A stretch of DNA of 64,000 nt. Origin: Burkholderia pyrrocinia. GTDB lineage: Bacteria; Pseudomonadota; Gammaproteobacteria; Burkholderiales; Burkholderiaceae. Positions 22,249 through 31,247 of this stretch are shown piece by piece. The notes beneath the pieces were generated by a model. It was given only the letters and a program-made list of their open reading frames with translations, was not told the origin of the DNA and searched no databases. Location of the stretch: the NCBI RefSeq assembly GCF_018417535.1, contig NZ_CP070977.1:2356001-2420000 (forward strand), written 5' to 3'. Both the position numbers and the translations under genes were made by a program. The first letter of the stretch is position 1. Each line of letters opens with the position of its first letter.

Positions 22249-22809
22249 TCATTTGGCAAAGGGAAGCATCCGCGACAGCAGGCCGTCGCGGTCCAACAAC
22301 TGGTGCTTGAACGCCGCGAGCACGTGCAGCGACACGAGCGCAAGCAGAATGTAATTCAAAGACACGTGGAGTGTCTTGAAGGTTTCCTTGAGCACAGGAT
22401 CGGGGTCGATCAGCCGCGGCAGCGGCACGATGCCGAGATAGACGACCGGGATGTTCGACGCCGAGCTGTACAGGTAGCCCGTCACCGGAATCACCAGCAT
22501 CAGCACGTACAGCAGGATATGCACGCCGTGCGACGCCGCACGCTGCCACGCCGGCGTATCGCCCGGCAGCGGCGGCGGCACGTGCGTCGCGCGCCACAGC
22601 ACGCGCACCACGGCCAGCGCGAACGCCGTCACGCCGATCCACTTGTGCCACGAGAAGTACTTCAGCTTCGTCGGCGTGAAGCCGGGGATGTCCGTCATCA
22701 CCCAGCCGAGCGCGAAGCCGCTGACGATCAGCAGCGCGATCAGCCAGTGCAGCGCGATCGCGGTCTGCGTATAGCGTACCGGCCTGGCCGGCAGCGAATT
22801 CGATGCCAT
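22249..22809 (-). CDS. cybB: Cytochrome b561 family protein
   Basis: The 186-residue four-helix membrane cytochrome has conserved histidines in AIALHWLIALL, KYFSWHKWIG, HGVHILLYVL and LVSLHVLAAFKHQ, which ligate two b haems. E. coli CybB acts as a superoxide:ubiquinone oxidoreductase. Two downstream yceI genes encode putative quinone-binding periplasmic proteins, which fits a quinone-linked role. It is divergent from the pqi operon. Ribosome binding site AGGAA precedes the ATG. Confidence 0.92.
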   Translation of the reverse strand: MASNSLPARPVRYTQTAIALHWLIALLIVSGFALGWVMTDIPGFTPTKLKYFSWHKWIGVTAFALAVVRVLWRATHVPPPLPGDTPAWQRAASHGVHILLYVLMLVIPVTGYLYSSASNIPVVYLGIVPLPRLIDPDPVLKETFKTLHVSLNYILLALVSLHVLAAFKHQLLDRDGLLSRMLPFAK

Positions 22810-22949
22810 CTTGGATTCCTCAGTTCAGCGAACAGCTACGCCGGCCACGAGTCCGACGCATGTCAAGGGCGCCATGCTACCGCAACCTTTTGACCTGCGC
22901 GGACTCTGAGGACAGGCATGTCAGCCTGCTGCCCGCTTCCCGCCATGTT

Positions 22950-23008
22950 ACCGATCGGTCACTCGACACGCGATCGTTGACACGCCGAAAAAGGCCTTTT
23001 GGTAAGAT
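22950..23008. promoter_or_regulatory. Divergent cybB/pqi control region with a perfect palindrome
   Basis: ACCGATCGGT (22950-22959) is a perfect 10-base palindrome. TTGACA (22977-22982) and TAAGAT (23003-23008) resemble a promoter toward pqi, but the 20-base spacer is long. Long-spacer promoters are typical of MerR-type activators such as SoxR; this is speculation since no SoxR dyad is clear. Confidence 0.35.
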
Positions 23009-23067
23009 TGGCGCGGGTTCCGGCCCCGTCGACGCGCTCCCCCAGCCGTCGCACAACCGCTTTTTCC

Positions 23068-23733
23068 ATGCAACGAAACGACCTGATTGCCTGTCACGAG
23101 TGCGACGCACTGTTGCACAAACCGCGCCTCGGCAGCCGCGAAATCGCGCGCTGTCCGCGCTGCGACGCACTGCTCTATCGCAACAGCGCCGCGCAAATCG
23201 AGCGGATCTGCGCGCTCGCGCTCGCGGCACTGATCACGTTCACGATCGCGCAGGCGTTCCCGATCCTCGAAATGGACGTGAACGGCAACCGCGTGCAGAC
23301 GACGCTGATCGGCGCGATCGACTCGCTGTGGCGCCAGGACATGGCGATCGTCGGCGTGATGGTGTTCTGCTCGACCGTGCTGTTCCCGCTCGTCGAGATG
23401 GCCGCGCTGCTGTACCTGCTGCTGCCGATTCGGCGCGGCGTCGTGCCGCCCGGCTTCAACCTGGTGCTGCGCGCGATCGAGCTCGTGCGGCCATGGGGCA
23501 TGATCGAGGTGTTCATGCTCGGGATCCTCGTGACGATCGTGAAGATGGTGAGCCTCGCACGTGTCGTTCCCGATGCCGCGCTGTTTGCGTTCGCCGCGCT
23601 CACGCTGATGATCGCCGTCGTGCTGATGTTCGATCCGCGCACGCTGTGGGACATCGCCGACGATCTGCGCGCCGCTCGCACGGGCGCGCAGCCCGACGAC
23701 GCCGCGCCGCCGCCGGAAGCCGCCCGCCGATGA
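23068..23733 (+). CDS. pqiA: PqiA-like membrane protein, first half-size subunit
   Basis: The 221-residue protein corresponds to the N-terminal half of E. coli PqiA. A zinc-ribbon CHEC...CPRC (residues 9-29) leads into four membrane helices with FPILEMDVNGNRVQTTLIGA and WGMIEVFMLGILVTIVKMVSLARV. PqiA is the inner membrane partner of the MCE protein PqiB in phospholipid transport across the envelope. The next gene overlaps by ATGA and encodes the second half. The open frame before the ATG is unsupported. Confidence 0.9.
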   Translation: MQRNDLIACHECDALLHKPRLGSREIARCPRCDALLYRNSAAQIERICALALAALITFTIAQAFPILEMDVNGNRVQTTLIGAIDSLWRQDMAIVGVMVFCSTVLFPLVEMAALLYLLLPIRRGVVPPGFNLVLRAIELVRPWGMIEVFMLGILVTIVKMVSLARVVPDAALFAFAALTLMIAVVLMFDPRTLWDIADDLRAARTGAQPDDAAPPPEAARR

Positions 23734-24359
23734 CGACACCGACCGCCGCCCGCGAGGGCTACGCCAGTTGTCACACGTGCGGGCTCGTGCAGACGCTCGA
23801 CCGGCCGCACGCGCACTGCGCGCGCTGCGGCAGCGCGCTGCATTTCCGCATCCCGAACAGCGTCATGCGCACGTGGGCGCTGCTGCTCGCCGCCGCGATC
23901 CTCTACATTCCGGCGAACCTGCTGCCGATCATGCGCACCGCGTCGATCGTCGGCTCGCAGGAAGACACGATCATGAGCGGCGTCATCTATTTCTGGGTGT
24001 CGGGCGACTGGCCGCTCGCCGTCGTCGTGTTCGTCGCGAGCATCCTCGTGCCGATGCTCAAGCTCGGCGTGCTGCTGATCCTCGTGATCAGCGCGCAGCG
24101 CCGCTCGCCGTGGCGGCCGCTGCAGCGCACGCGCCTGTTCCGGATCGTCGAGCGCATCGGCCGCTGGTCGATGCTCGACATCTTCGTCGTGACGCTGACC
24201 GTCGCGCTCGTCCATTTCCGCTCGCTCGCCGTCATCACGGCCGGCCCCGGCGCGCTCGCGTTCGGCTCGGTCGTGATCCTGACGATGCTCGCGTCGATGC
24301 AGTTCGATCCCCGCCTGATCTGGGATCCAGTCGAAAACTCAGGGAATCACCATGAATAG
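23730..24359 (+). CDS. PqiA-like membrane protein, second half-size subunit
   Basis: The 209-residue protein is homologous to the C-terminal half of PqiA. A zinc ribbon CHTC...CARC (residues 14-34) is followed by helices with YIPANLLPIMRTASIVGSQE, DTIMSGVIYFWVSGDWPLAV and WSMLDIFVVTLTVALV. In E. coli both halves form one 417-residue polypeptide; here they are separate, ATGA-overlapped genes. The stop overlaps the pqiB start. Confidence 0.9.
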   Translation: MTTPTAAREGYASCHTCGLVQTLDRPHAHCARCGSALHFRIPNSVMRTWALLLAAAILYIPANLLPIMRTASIVGSQEDTIMSGVIYFWVSGDWPLAVVVFVASILVPMLKLGVLLILVISAQRRSPWRPLQRTRLFRIVERIGRWSMLDIFVVTLTVALVHFRSLAVITAGPGALAFGSVVILTMLASMQFDPRLIWDPVENSGNHHE

Positions 24360-25971
24360 TCCGCAAGGCCCGCAGCACGACCAGCCCCGGCCGCCCGATC
24401 CGATGATCTCGACCAAAAGCGGCTGGCTGCCGTCGCTCGTCTGGCTCGTGCCGCTGATCGCCGCGCTGATCGGCATCGGCCTCGTGATCAAGTCCGTGCG
24501 CGAGCGCGGCCCGGAAATCACGATCAGCTTCCACAGCGCCGAAGGGCTCGAGCCCGGCAAGACCCAGGTCAAGTACAAGGACGTCGAGATCGGCATGGTC
24601 AAGACGATCAAGCTGTCGAAAGATCTGTCGCGCGTGCTCGTCCAGGTGCAGCTCAAGAAGGAAGCCGAGGACTTCGCGGTCAAGGGCTCGCGCTTCTGGA
24701 TCGTGCGACCGCGCGTCGGTGCGACCGGCGTGTCGGGGCTCGGCACGCTGCTGTCCGGCGCATATATCGGCGTCGACGCCGGCCACGGGCAGGATACGCT
24801 GACCGACTTCACGGGCCTCGAGACACCGCCCGCCGTCACGGGCGACCAGAAAGGCACGCAGTACGTGCTGCGCGGCGATTCGCTCGGCTCGGTCGACATC
24901 GGCTCGCCCGTCTACTACCGCCGCGTGCAGGTCGGCCAGGTGGTCGGCTTCTCGCTCGACAAGGACGGCACGGGCGTCACGTTCAACGTGTTCGTCAATG
25001 CGCCGTACAACCAGTACGTCGGCGTGAATTCGCGCTGGTGGCAGGCCAGCGGCGTCGACCTGCGGCTCGATTCGAGCGGCCTGAAGCTGAACACGCAGTC
25101 GCTCGCGACGGTGATCCTCGGCGGTATCGCGTTCCAGACGCCGCCGAACCAGGGCAGCGGCGCGACGGCGCCGAACAACACGACGTTCCGCCTCGCCCCC
25201 GACGAGGGCGACGCGATGCGCGACCCGGACGGCCAGCCGCTGCAGGTCGTGATGAACTTCAACCAGTCGCTGCGCGGGCTCGCTGTCGGCGCGACGGTCG
25301 ACTTCCGCGGCATCGTGCTCGGCGAAGTGACGAACATCGGCATCGACTACGATCCGAAGACGAAGAACTTCACGATGCCGGTGACGATGAACGTGTATCC
25401 GGAGCGCCTCGGCCGCCGCTTCCGCGAGACGATCGAGAGCAAGGGCGAACCGGCCCGCCGCGAAATCGTCGAGCGGCTCGTCCAGCACGGGCTGCGCGGC
25501 CAGTTGCGCACCGGCAACCTGCTGACGAGCCAGTTGTACGTCGCGCTCGACTTCTTCCCGAAGGCGCCGGTCGTGAAGATCGACACGGCGCGTCAGCCGC
25601 TCGAGCTGCCGACCGTGCCGAACACGCTCGACGAACTGCAGTTGCAGGTCGCCGATATCGCGAAGAAGCTCGACAAGGTGCCGTTCGACCAGATCGGCGC
25701 GAACCTGAACAGCGCGCTGTCGAACGCCGACAAGCTGTTCAAGCAGCTCGACACGCAGGTCGCGCCGGAAGCGCGCGACACGCTGTCGGCCGCGAAGCAG
25801 ACCTTCTCGACCGCCGAAGCGACGCTGCAGCAGGATTCGCCGCTGCAGTCCGACGTGCGCGGCGCGCTGAAGGAACTCACGCGCACGCTGCAGTCGCTGA
25901 ACGCGCTCGCCGACTATCTGGAGCGTCACCCCGAATCGCTGCTCAAGGGCAAGCCAGGAGATCAACAATGA
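24352..25971 (+). CDS. pqiB: PqiB, MCE-domain intermembrane lipid transport protein
   Basis: The 539-residue protein has one N-terminal membrane helix (SLVWLVPLIAALIGIGLVI, about 26-45) and three tandem MCE domains (for example GPEITISFHSAEGLEPGKTQ and RGLAVGATVDFRGIVLG). A long helical C-terminal region with heptad-like DKLFKQLDTQ and TLQSLNALADYLERHPESLL follows. PqiB hexamers build a needle that bridges the periplasm for lipid movement. It starts inside the previous gene and its TGA overlaps the pqiC ATG. Confidence 0.94.
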   Translation: MNSPQGPQHDQPRPPDPMISTKSGWLPSLVWLVPLIAALIGIGLVIKSVRERGPEITISFHSAEGLEPGKTQVKYKDVEIGMVKTIKLSKDLSRVLVQVQLKKEAEDFAVKGSRFWIVRPRVGATGVSGLGTLLSGAYIGVDAGHGQDTLTDFTGLETPPAVTGDQKGTQYVLRGDSLGSVDIGSPVYYRRVQVGQVVGFSLDKDGTGVTFNVFVNAPYNQYVGVNSRWWQASGVDLRLDSSGLKLNTQSLATVILGGIAFQTPPNQGSGATAPNNTTFRLAPDEGDAMRDPDGQPLQVVMNFNQSLRGLAVGATVDFRGIVLGEVTNIGIDYDPKTKNFTMPVTMNVYPERLGRRFRETIESKGEPARREIVERLVQHGLRGQLRTGNLLTSQLYVALDFFPKAPVVKIDTARQPLELPTVPNTLDELQLQVADIAKKLDKVPFDQIGANLNSALSNADKLFKQLDTQVAPEARDTLSAAKQTFSTAEATLQQDSPLQSDVRGALKELTRTLQSLNALADYLERHPESLLKGKPGDQQ

Positions 25972-26681
25972 CGACACGCGTGAACGGTTTCGCGAGCGGC
26001 GCGGCTGCGGCCGTCGCCGCACTCGCGCTCGCCGCGTGCAGCTCGCCGCCCGCGCGGTTCTACACACTCAGCCCGGCCGACGCCGCGGCCCCGGTGCGCA
26101 CCGCGCCGGCCAACCCGGCGTTCCTGATCGAGGTGCCGTCCGTCGGCGTGCCCGATCAGGTCGCGAAGAACCAGCTGGTCGTGCAGAAGAACGCCGCGCA
26201 GGTCGACGTGCTCGAACAGGAACGCTGGGCATCGCCGCCCGCGGACGAGATCCGCCGCGCGCTGTCCGACGATCTCGCCGCGCAGCTCGGCACGATCGAC
26301 GTCGCGAATTCCGCGTACCCGCCCGGCGTGCCCGTGTATCGCGTCAGCGTGAACGTGCAGCGCTTCGAGTCGTGGCCCGGCAAGCGTGCCGCGGTCGACG
26401 CCGTGTGGAGCGTGCGCTCGCTCGGCACGCAGGCCGTGATGACGTGCCGCACGAGCGTCGCGGAACCGGTGGCCGACGGCTACGACGCGCTCGTCGCCGG
26501 CCACCGGCGCGCGCTCGACGTAGTCGCCACGCAGGCCGCGGCCGGCGTGCGCGCGATGGCCGCACGCCGCGGCACGGCACCCGCGGCCGGCAGCAAGACG
26601 GCCGCCGCGCCGGTCGTGCCGTGCCCGGCCAACCCGACGTCCGGCGGCGACGGCGGCGCGACGGGCAAGTCCGGCGCATAA
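25968..26681 (+). CDS. pqiC: PqiC-like outer membrane lipoprotein (ABC-type transport auxiliary)
   Basis: The 237-residue protein has a lipoprotein signal with lipobox LALAAC at about residue 24, then the PqiC/YmbA domain: ARFYTLSP, VEVPSVGVPDQV-like sheet, and WASPPADEIRRALSDDLAAQ. PqiC receives the PqiB needle at the outer membrane. The Ala/Gly-rich tail of about 40 residues is low-complexity. It ends the pqi operon. Confidence 0.9.
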   Translation: MTTRVNGFASGAAAAVAALALAACSSPPARFYTLSPADAAAPVRTAPANPAFLIEVPSVGVPDQVAKNQLVVQKNAAQVDVLEQERWASPPADEIRRALSDDLAAQLGTIDVANSAYPPGVPVYRVSVNVQRFESWPGKRAAVDAVWSVRSLGTQAVMTCRTSVAEPVADGYDALVAGHRRALDVVATQAAAGVRAMAARRGTAPAAGSKTAAAPVVPCPANPTSGGDGGATGKSGA

Positions 26682-27142
26682 GCGGGCAACGCACTGGCGA
26701 ACGTTCGACGCAGCGTTCGTCGGCGCGGCTTCGTCCGGCGCGACACGCCCGCCGGCGATCGCCGGCGGCCCCTGTCGCAGCCGGCGTCGCACCGCCTTCA
26801 TCGGCCGAACGGCCATTTGCATTGTTTGTCAAAATCGGCCGGAACCGGCGCCATCCAACGCGGTCGGCTTGCGTTTTCCCGCCTGATTGACGATCCTACG
26901 CACTTTCAGGCTCGCGCCGTTCGTCGTGCGCATCAGCCAGCGGTGCCGGGTCGCGTTCGGCCCGACCGCCGTGCCCCCGGCGCCCGCACGCGATCGGCGT
27001 GCACCGCAGCGGGGCAGCCGTACCGCGGGTCGCCGCGCAACGTCCGGCAACCTGCCCCGTCTCACCCGTTCTCCCCGGCGCCGTGCCGCGTTCCCGGCCG
27101 GCACCCCGAACCCGCCCGTCCAGGGCTTTCGCTATTCCGTTT
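26682..27142. other. 460-base intergenic region after pqiC
   Basis: No convincing gene is present on either strand; open frames lack recognisable families. It holds a perfect 20-base palindrome centred near 26758 (CCGCCGGCGATCGCCGGCGG, 26749-26768) without a T-run. The promoter of the next gene presumably lies in the right half, but no clear box is visible. Confidence 0.5.
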
Positions 27143-29266
27143 ATGTTTCGTTCCCTGACGACCCTGATCAAGAAGTGGCGCGCGTCGCGCAATGCCGGTC
27201 ACCAGCTCGATGCGCTGCTCGCGCACGCCGACGCCGATGCGTCGTACGCCGAGCGCAGCGAATGGCTGATCGAGCTCGCGCACTGGCTGCGCCGCAACGG
27301 CACGATGCAGGCCGCGCAAGACGCGCCGGCCGAGCGCGACGCCGACGTGCGCGCATATCCGGCCCATGCACGGCTGCGCTACCTGTTCCACGTGCTCGAT
27401 CGCAATCCCGCATGGAAGGCGCACGCGGCGCGGATCCTGCGCGGCATCCTGCGCGAATGCGACGGCATCTCGCTGCTGTGCGACGCCGGCATGCCCGTGC
27501 ATTCGGGCTTCTTCGGCGCGCTGTTCGAGCGGATCGACTCGTCGCTGATCCCGCCCGCGCCAAACCGCCGCGAGCTGTCGGCGCTGTTCACGCTGATGTT
27601 CCCGGCACCCGAGGACGCGCAATGGATCGACGCGCTGCCCGACGACCTGCTCGCGCGCCTCGCCGAGCTGTTCTCGTTCGACGTCACCGACGAAGAGCGC
27701 CACGAGCCGGGCTCGTTCTCGCGCGACCTGCTGGCCGCGCTGCACAACCTGACCTGCCAGATCAGCTCGACCGGCCTGTCGCAGACGGTGCGCAGCCGGC
27801 TGTCCGACGACGACGCACGCAAGCCGCTCGAAACGCAGCCGTTCTACCGCCTCACGCGCGCGATGCTCGCGGTCGAGACCGCACACGCGGCCGTCGAGGA
27901 CGGCGGCGACCCGAGCAAGCTGCTGCACGAGGTGAACTACTTGCGCGTGCTGCTCGACGAATGCCGGATCGCAGTCGACAACGTGTTCTCGCACCTGTAC
28001 CAAAACGGCGTGTCGGTCGACATCGTGTTCCAGGTCGAACGGATGCGCATGCGTATCCTGCGCGCCGAAATGCTGCTGAACGCGTGGATGGCACGCGACG
28101 ACCTGCACGGGATGGCACGCCTGACGGCCGAGCTGGTCGACGCGAACCAGAACAGCCAGAGCGTCACGCACCTCGTGCGCAGCAACTTCTCGCTGTTCGC
28201 GCGCAAGCTCGTCGAGACCAACGCGGACACCGGCGAGCACTACATCTCGCGCGGCCGCGCCGAGTACCTGAAGATGTTGCGGATGGCCGCGGGCGGCGGC
28301 CTCGTCACGGTCGTGACCGTGTGCGTGAAGTTCGCGATTACGGGCGCGCACCTGCAGTCGATGCTCGAAGGGCTGCTCGCGGGCGTCAACTACGCGGCCA
28401 GCTTCATGCTGATGCACTTCCTGCACTTCACGCTCGCGACCAAGCAGCCCGCGATGACCGCGCCGACGCTCGCGCGCGAACTCGACGACACCGGCCACGA
28501 GGAAGGCGTGAAGGCGTTCGTGTCGTCGGTGATCGCGCTGATTCGCACGCAGGCGGCCGCGATTTCCGGCAACGTGCTCGTCGTGCTGCCCGTGTGCCTG
28601 CTCGTGCAACTGTTCGCGGGCAACGTGCTGCACGCAAACCTGATCTCGCCGGAGAAGGCGCACGCGACGCTGCACTCATTCTCGCTGCTGGGCCCGACGC
28701 CGCTCTACGCGGCGCTGACGGGCGTGCTGCTGTGGACGTCGAGCCTGCTCGCTGGCTGGGCCGACAACTGGTTCGTGCTGCATCGGGTCGGCGACGCGCT
28801 CACGTACAACCGCCGGCTGCGCCTGACGCTCGGCGCGGCCGGCGCCGCGAAGCTCGCGCACTTCTGCCGGTCGAACGTCGCGGGCGTGGTCGCGAACGTC
28901 GGCCTCGGCCTGATGCTCGGCCTCGTTCCGGCGATCGTCACCGTGTTCATGTTCCCGTTCGAGGTGCGGCACGTGACGCTGTCGGCCGGCTCGATCGGGA
29001 TCGCGCTCGGCGTGCTGGGCAAGGATGCGCTCGGGACGCCCGAGTTGTGGTGGGCCGGCGCCGGCGTGCTCAGCATGGCGATCCTCAACGTGCTCGTGAG
29101 CTTCGCGCTCGCGTTCACGATGGCCGTGCGCTCGCGCAGCCTGCGCCCGACCAAGGTGCGCGCGCTCGTCGCCGCGATCGTCCGCACGGTGCTGTCCAAG
29201 CCGTCCGCGCTGTTCTGGCCGGCCGGCGGCCAGGCCGCGCGCACCGGCCAGCCGGGCGCGCACTGA
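27143..29266 (+). CDS. Large inner membrane protein of the 'site-specific recombinase' (PF10136-like) family
   Basis: The 707-residue protein starts MFRSLTTLIKKWRASRNAGH. The first about 380 residues are soluble and helical. The C-terminal part has about six to eight hydrophobic segments, for example GGGLVTVVTVCVKFAI, NVLVVLPVCLLVQLFAGNVL and VANVGLGLMLGLVPAIVTVF. It matches from memory the family labelled site-specific recombinase in Neisseria and Burkholderia, but no tyrosine- or serine-recombinase catalytic motif is visible and the topology is that of a membrane protein. Its function is unknown. It lies alone between pqiABC and an rRNA methylase gene. Confidence 0.8.
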   Translation: MFRSLTTLIKKWRASRNAGHQLDALLAHADADASYAERSEWLIELAHWLRRNGTMQAAQDAPAERDADVRAYPAHARLRYLFHVLDRNPAWKAHAARILRGILRECDGISLLCDAGMPVHSGFFGALFERIDSSLIPPAPNRRELSALFTLMFPAPEDAQWIDALPDDLLARLAELFSFDVTDEERHEPGSFSRDLLAALHNLTCQISSTGLSQTVRSRLSDDDARKPLETQPFYRLTRAMLAVETAHAAVEDGGDPSKLLHEVNYLRVLLDECRIAVDNVFSHLYQNGVSVDIVFQVERMRMRILRAEMLLNAWMARDDLHGMARLTAELVDANQNSQSVTHLVRSNFSLFARKLVETNADTGEHYISRGRAEYLKMLRMAAGGGLVTVVTVCVKFAITGAHLQSMLEGLLAGVNYAASFMLMHFLHFTLATKQPAMTAPTLARELDDTGHEEGVKAFVSSVIALIRTQAAAISGNVLVVLPVCLLVQLFAGNVLHANLISPEKAHATLHSFSLLGPTPLYAALTGVLLWTSSLLAGWADNWFVLHRVGDALTYNRRLRLTLGAAGAAKLAHFCRSNVAGVVANVGLGLMLGLVPAIVTVFMFPFEVRHVTLSAGSIGIALGVLGKDALGTPELWWAGAGVLSMAILNVLVSFALAFTMAVRSRSLRPTKVRALVAAIVRTVLSKPSALFWPAGGQAARTGQPGAH

Positions 29267-29386
29267 GCCCGCGGCGGCGCGGCGGTGCCCGGCCGGGTGC
29301 CGCCGCGCCGGCCGCCCGGCGAGCGAAAGCGGCCGCCGCGCCTGCGTCTGCCCGCCGAAACGCCGGCCCCGGTCGCCCGCGCCGCG

Positions 29387-29392
29387 TACAAT
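29387..29392 (+). promoter_or_regulatory. Candidate -10 box for the rlmL-like gene
   Basis: TACAAT stands 30 bases before the ATG; the -35 is not obvious. Confidence 0.35.
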
Positions 29393-29422
29393 AGTGGACT
29401 TTTGCACGTCCACTCCCGCCTT

Positions 29423-30724
29423 ATGTCCTCGCCCACCCTGTACGAATTCTTCGCCCCCTGCCCGCGCGGCCTCGAAGCGGCGCTTGCCGCCGAGCTGGCC
29501 GAAATCGCCGGCCGCCACCTGAACGGTGCGCCGTTCACCGCGGGCGCGCAGGTGCCGGGCGGCGTCCATTTCAGCGGCGGCTGGGCCGCCGGCATGGCCG
29601 CGAACCTCCATTCGCGGATCGCGAGCCGGATCCTGCTGAAGATCGCGCACCGCGCGTACCGCAACGAGCAGGATGTCTATGCGCTCGCGCTCGAGCAGCC
29701 GTGGGAGCGCTGGTTCGCGGCGACGCAGACGCTGCGCGTCGACATCACCGCGATCAAGTCGCCGCTGAAGAGTCTCGAATTCGCGACGTTGCGCGTGAAG
29801 GACGCGATCTGCGACCGGATGCGCGACAAGACCGGCGCGCGCCCGAGCATCGACACGGGTGCGCCGGACGTGCGTGTGTTCGCGTTCCTGACGGCCAACG
29901 AGTGCACGCTGTACCTCGACACGTCGGGCGAGCCGCTGTTCAAGCGTGGCTGGCGTCTCGACAAGGGCGCGGCGCCGCTGCGCGAGAACCTCGCGGCCGG
30001 CATCCTGCGCCTGACGGGCTGGACGCCCGGCACGGCACTGTACGACCCGATGTGCGGCAGCGGCACGTTCCTCGCGGAAGCCGCGCAGATCGCGCTCGGC
30101 GTGGCGCCCGGCGTCGAACGCCGGTTCGGCTTCGAAAAGCTCAAGCAGTACGACATCACCGCGTGGCAGGGGCTGAAGGTCCCGGCACTGGACGCGAAGC
30201 GCGCGGCGCGCGGCAAGCGCGGCGACGCACTCGGCGTGTACGGCAGCGACATCTCCGGCGACATGCTCGAGAAGGCGCGCGCGAACCTCGAGCGCGCGGG
30301 CGTGCCGTCGGTGTGGCTCAAGCAGGTCGACGCACGCGGGATGACGCCGCCGTGCGACGGGCCGGGCATCATCCTGGCAAACCCGCCGTACGGCGAGCGG
30401 ATCGAAGTGCGCGGCCGCAGCGCGCGCGGCGATGTGCGCGAGACGGGCCGCAACCGCGGCAACGACGACGCGTTCCGCCGCACGCACACCGACGCGCCGG
30501 ACAGCGAGTTCTTCAACGCGCTCGGCGATGCGCTGAAGCAGCGCTTCACGGGCTGGCAGGCGTTCCTGCTGACGTCCGATCGTTCGCTGCCGGGCCAGTT
30601 GCGACTGCGCGAATCGGCGAAGACGCCGCTGTTCAACGGCGCGCTCGAATGCCGGCTGTTCCGCTTCGACCTGATCGCCGGCAGCGTGAAGGCACGCCCG
30701 GCCGCGCCGGAAGGCGACGCGTAA
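29423..30724 (+). CDS. rlmL: THUMP-domain class I rRNA methyltransferase (RlmL-like)
   Basis: The 433-residue protein matches the N-terminal part of 23S rRNA m2G2445 methylase RlmL. A ferredoxin-like/THUMP region (about residues 5-165, FFAPCPRGLEAALAAELAEI) is followed by a Rossmann methylase with LYDPMCGSGTFLAEAA and the N6/N2-guanine motif LANPPYGERIE. E. coli RlmL is a 702-residue fusion with RlmK; the RlmK half is absent, as in many beta-proteobacteria. An insert rich in Arg/Gly (RGRSARGDVRETGRNRGND) precedes the last motifs. Confidence 0.9.
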   Translation: MSSPTLYEFFAPCPRGLEAALAAELAEIAGRHLNGAPFTAGAQVPGGVHFSGGWAAGMAANLHSRIASRILLKIAHRAYRNEQDVYALALEQPWERWFAATQTLRVDITAIKSPLKSLEFATLRVKDAICDRMRDKTGARPSIDTGAPDVRVFAFLTANECTLYLDTSGEPLFKRGWRLDKGAAPLRENLAAGILRLTGWTPGTALYDPMCGSGTFLAEAAQIALGVAPGVERRFGFEKLKQYDITAWQGLKVPALDAKRAARGKRGDALGVYGSDISGDMLEKARANLERAGVPSVWLKQVDARGMTPPCDGPGIILANPPYGERIEVRGRSARGDVRETGRNRGNDDAFRRTHTDAPDSEFFNALGDALKQRFTGWQAFLLTSDRSLPGQLRLRESAKTPLFNGALECRLFRFDLIAGSVKARPAAPEGDA

Positions 30725-30782
30725 GCAACACCATCGCGCGGGGCCGCCATCGCGGCGCCCGCGCACTCCTCCCCGGCGCGGG

Positions 30783-31247
30783 TCAATGCTTCGACTTCGA
30801 CCAGCGCCCCATCGTGAACGGCAGTGCGTGCCCCGTCTCGAGCAGCGTCTTCAGGCTCGACAGCACGACCGGCCACCCGCCGCGAATCCCGCGATCCATC
30901 TCCGAACCGGTCACGAGCCCGTCGTGCGTGACGGTCAGCTTCACGACGCCCTCGTGCGGCTCGACGAGATAGGTCACGCGCGATTCCTCACCTTCCCCTG
31001 ACGGCGCACGCCACGTGACGACCAGCCGGTGCGGCGGATCGTTCTCGACCACTTCGCCGACGATGTCGACGCGCGACGGATCGTCGTAGTCCTGATGCTC
31101 CCATCGCGAGCCCGGCCGCCAGTCGGGCGACGCGTTGCGATGCCGCACCCAGTAGTCCTTCGTCAGTTCGGCATTGGTCAGCGCGTCGAACACGCGCTCG
31201 GGCGTCGCTGCGATGAACGTCACGTACACAAATGCGGGATTACCCAT
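30783..31247 (-). CDS. SRPBCC/AHSA1-type START-like domain protein
   Basis: The 154-residue protein contains the AHSA1 motif ATPERVFDALTNAELTKDYW and the hydrophobic-cavity strands typical of Aha1-like bacterial proteins, ending WPVVLSSLKTLLETGHALPF. These proteins bind small ligands; the ligand here is unknown. Its ATG overlaps the end of the upstream ArsR gene by 8 bases, so the pair is cotranscribed and translationally coupled. ArsR-AHSA1 pairs are widespread. Confidence 0.9.
   Translation of the reverse strand: MGNPAFVYVTFIAATPERVFDALTNAELTKDYWVRHRNASPDWRPGSRWEHQDYDDPSRVDIVGEVVENDPPHRLVVTWRAPSGEGEESRVTYLVEPHEGVVKLTVTHDGLVTGSEMDRGIRGGWPVVLSSLKTLLETGHALPFTMGRWSKSKH

Noticed and set aside
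30736..30764. GC-rich hairpin between the rlmL-like and AHSA1-like genes
   Set aside because: No T-run on either side; such stems are frequent by chance in this GC-rich genome.
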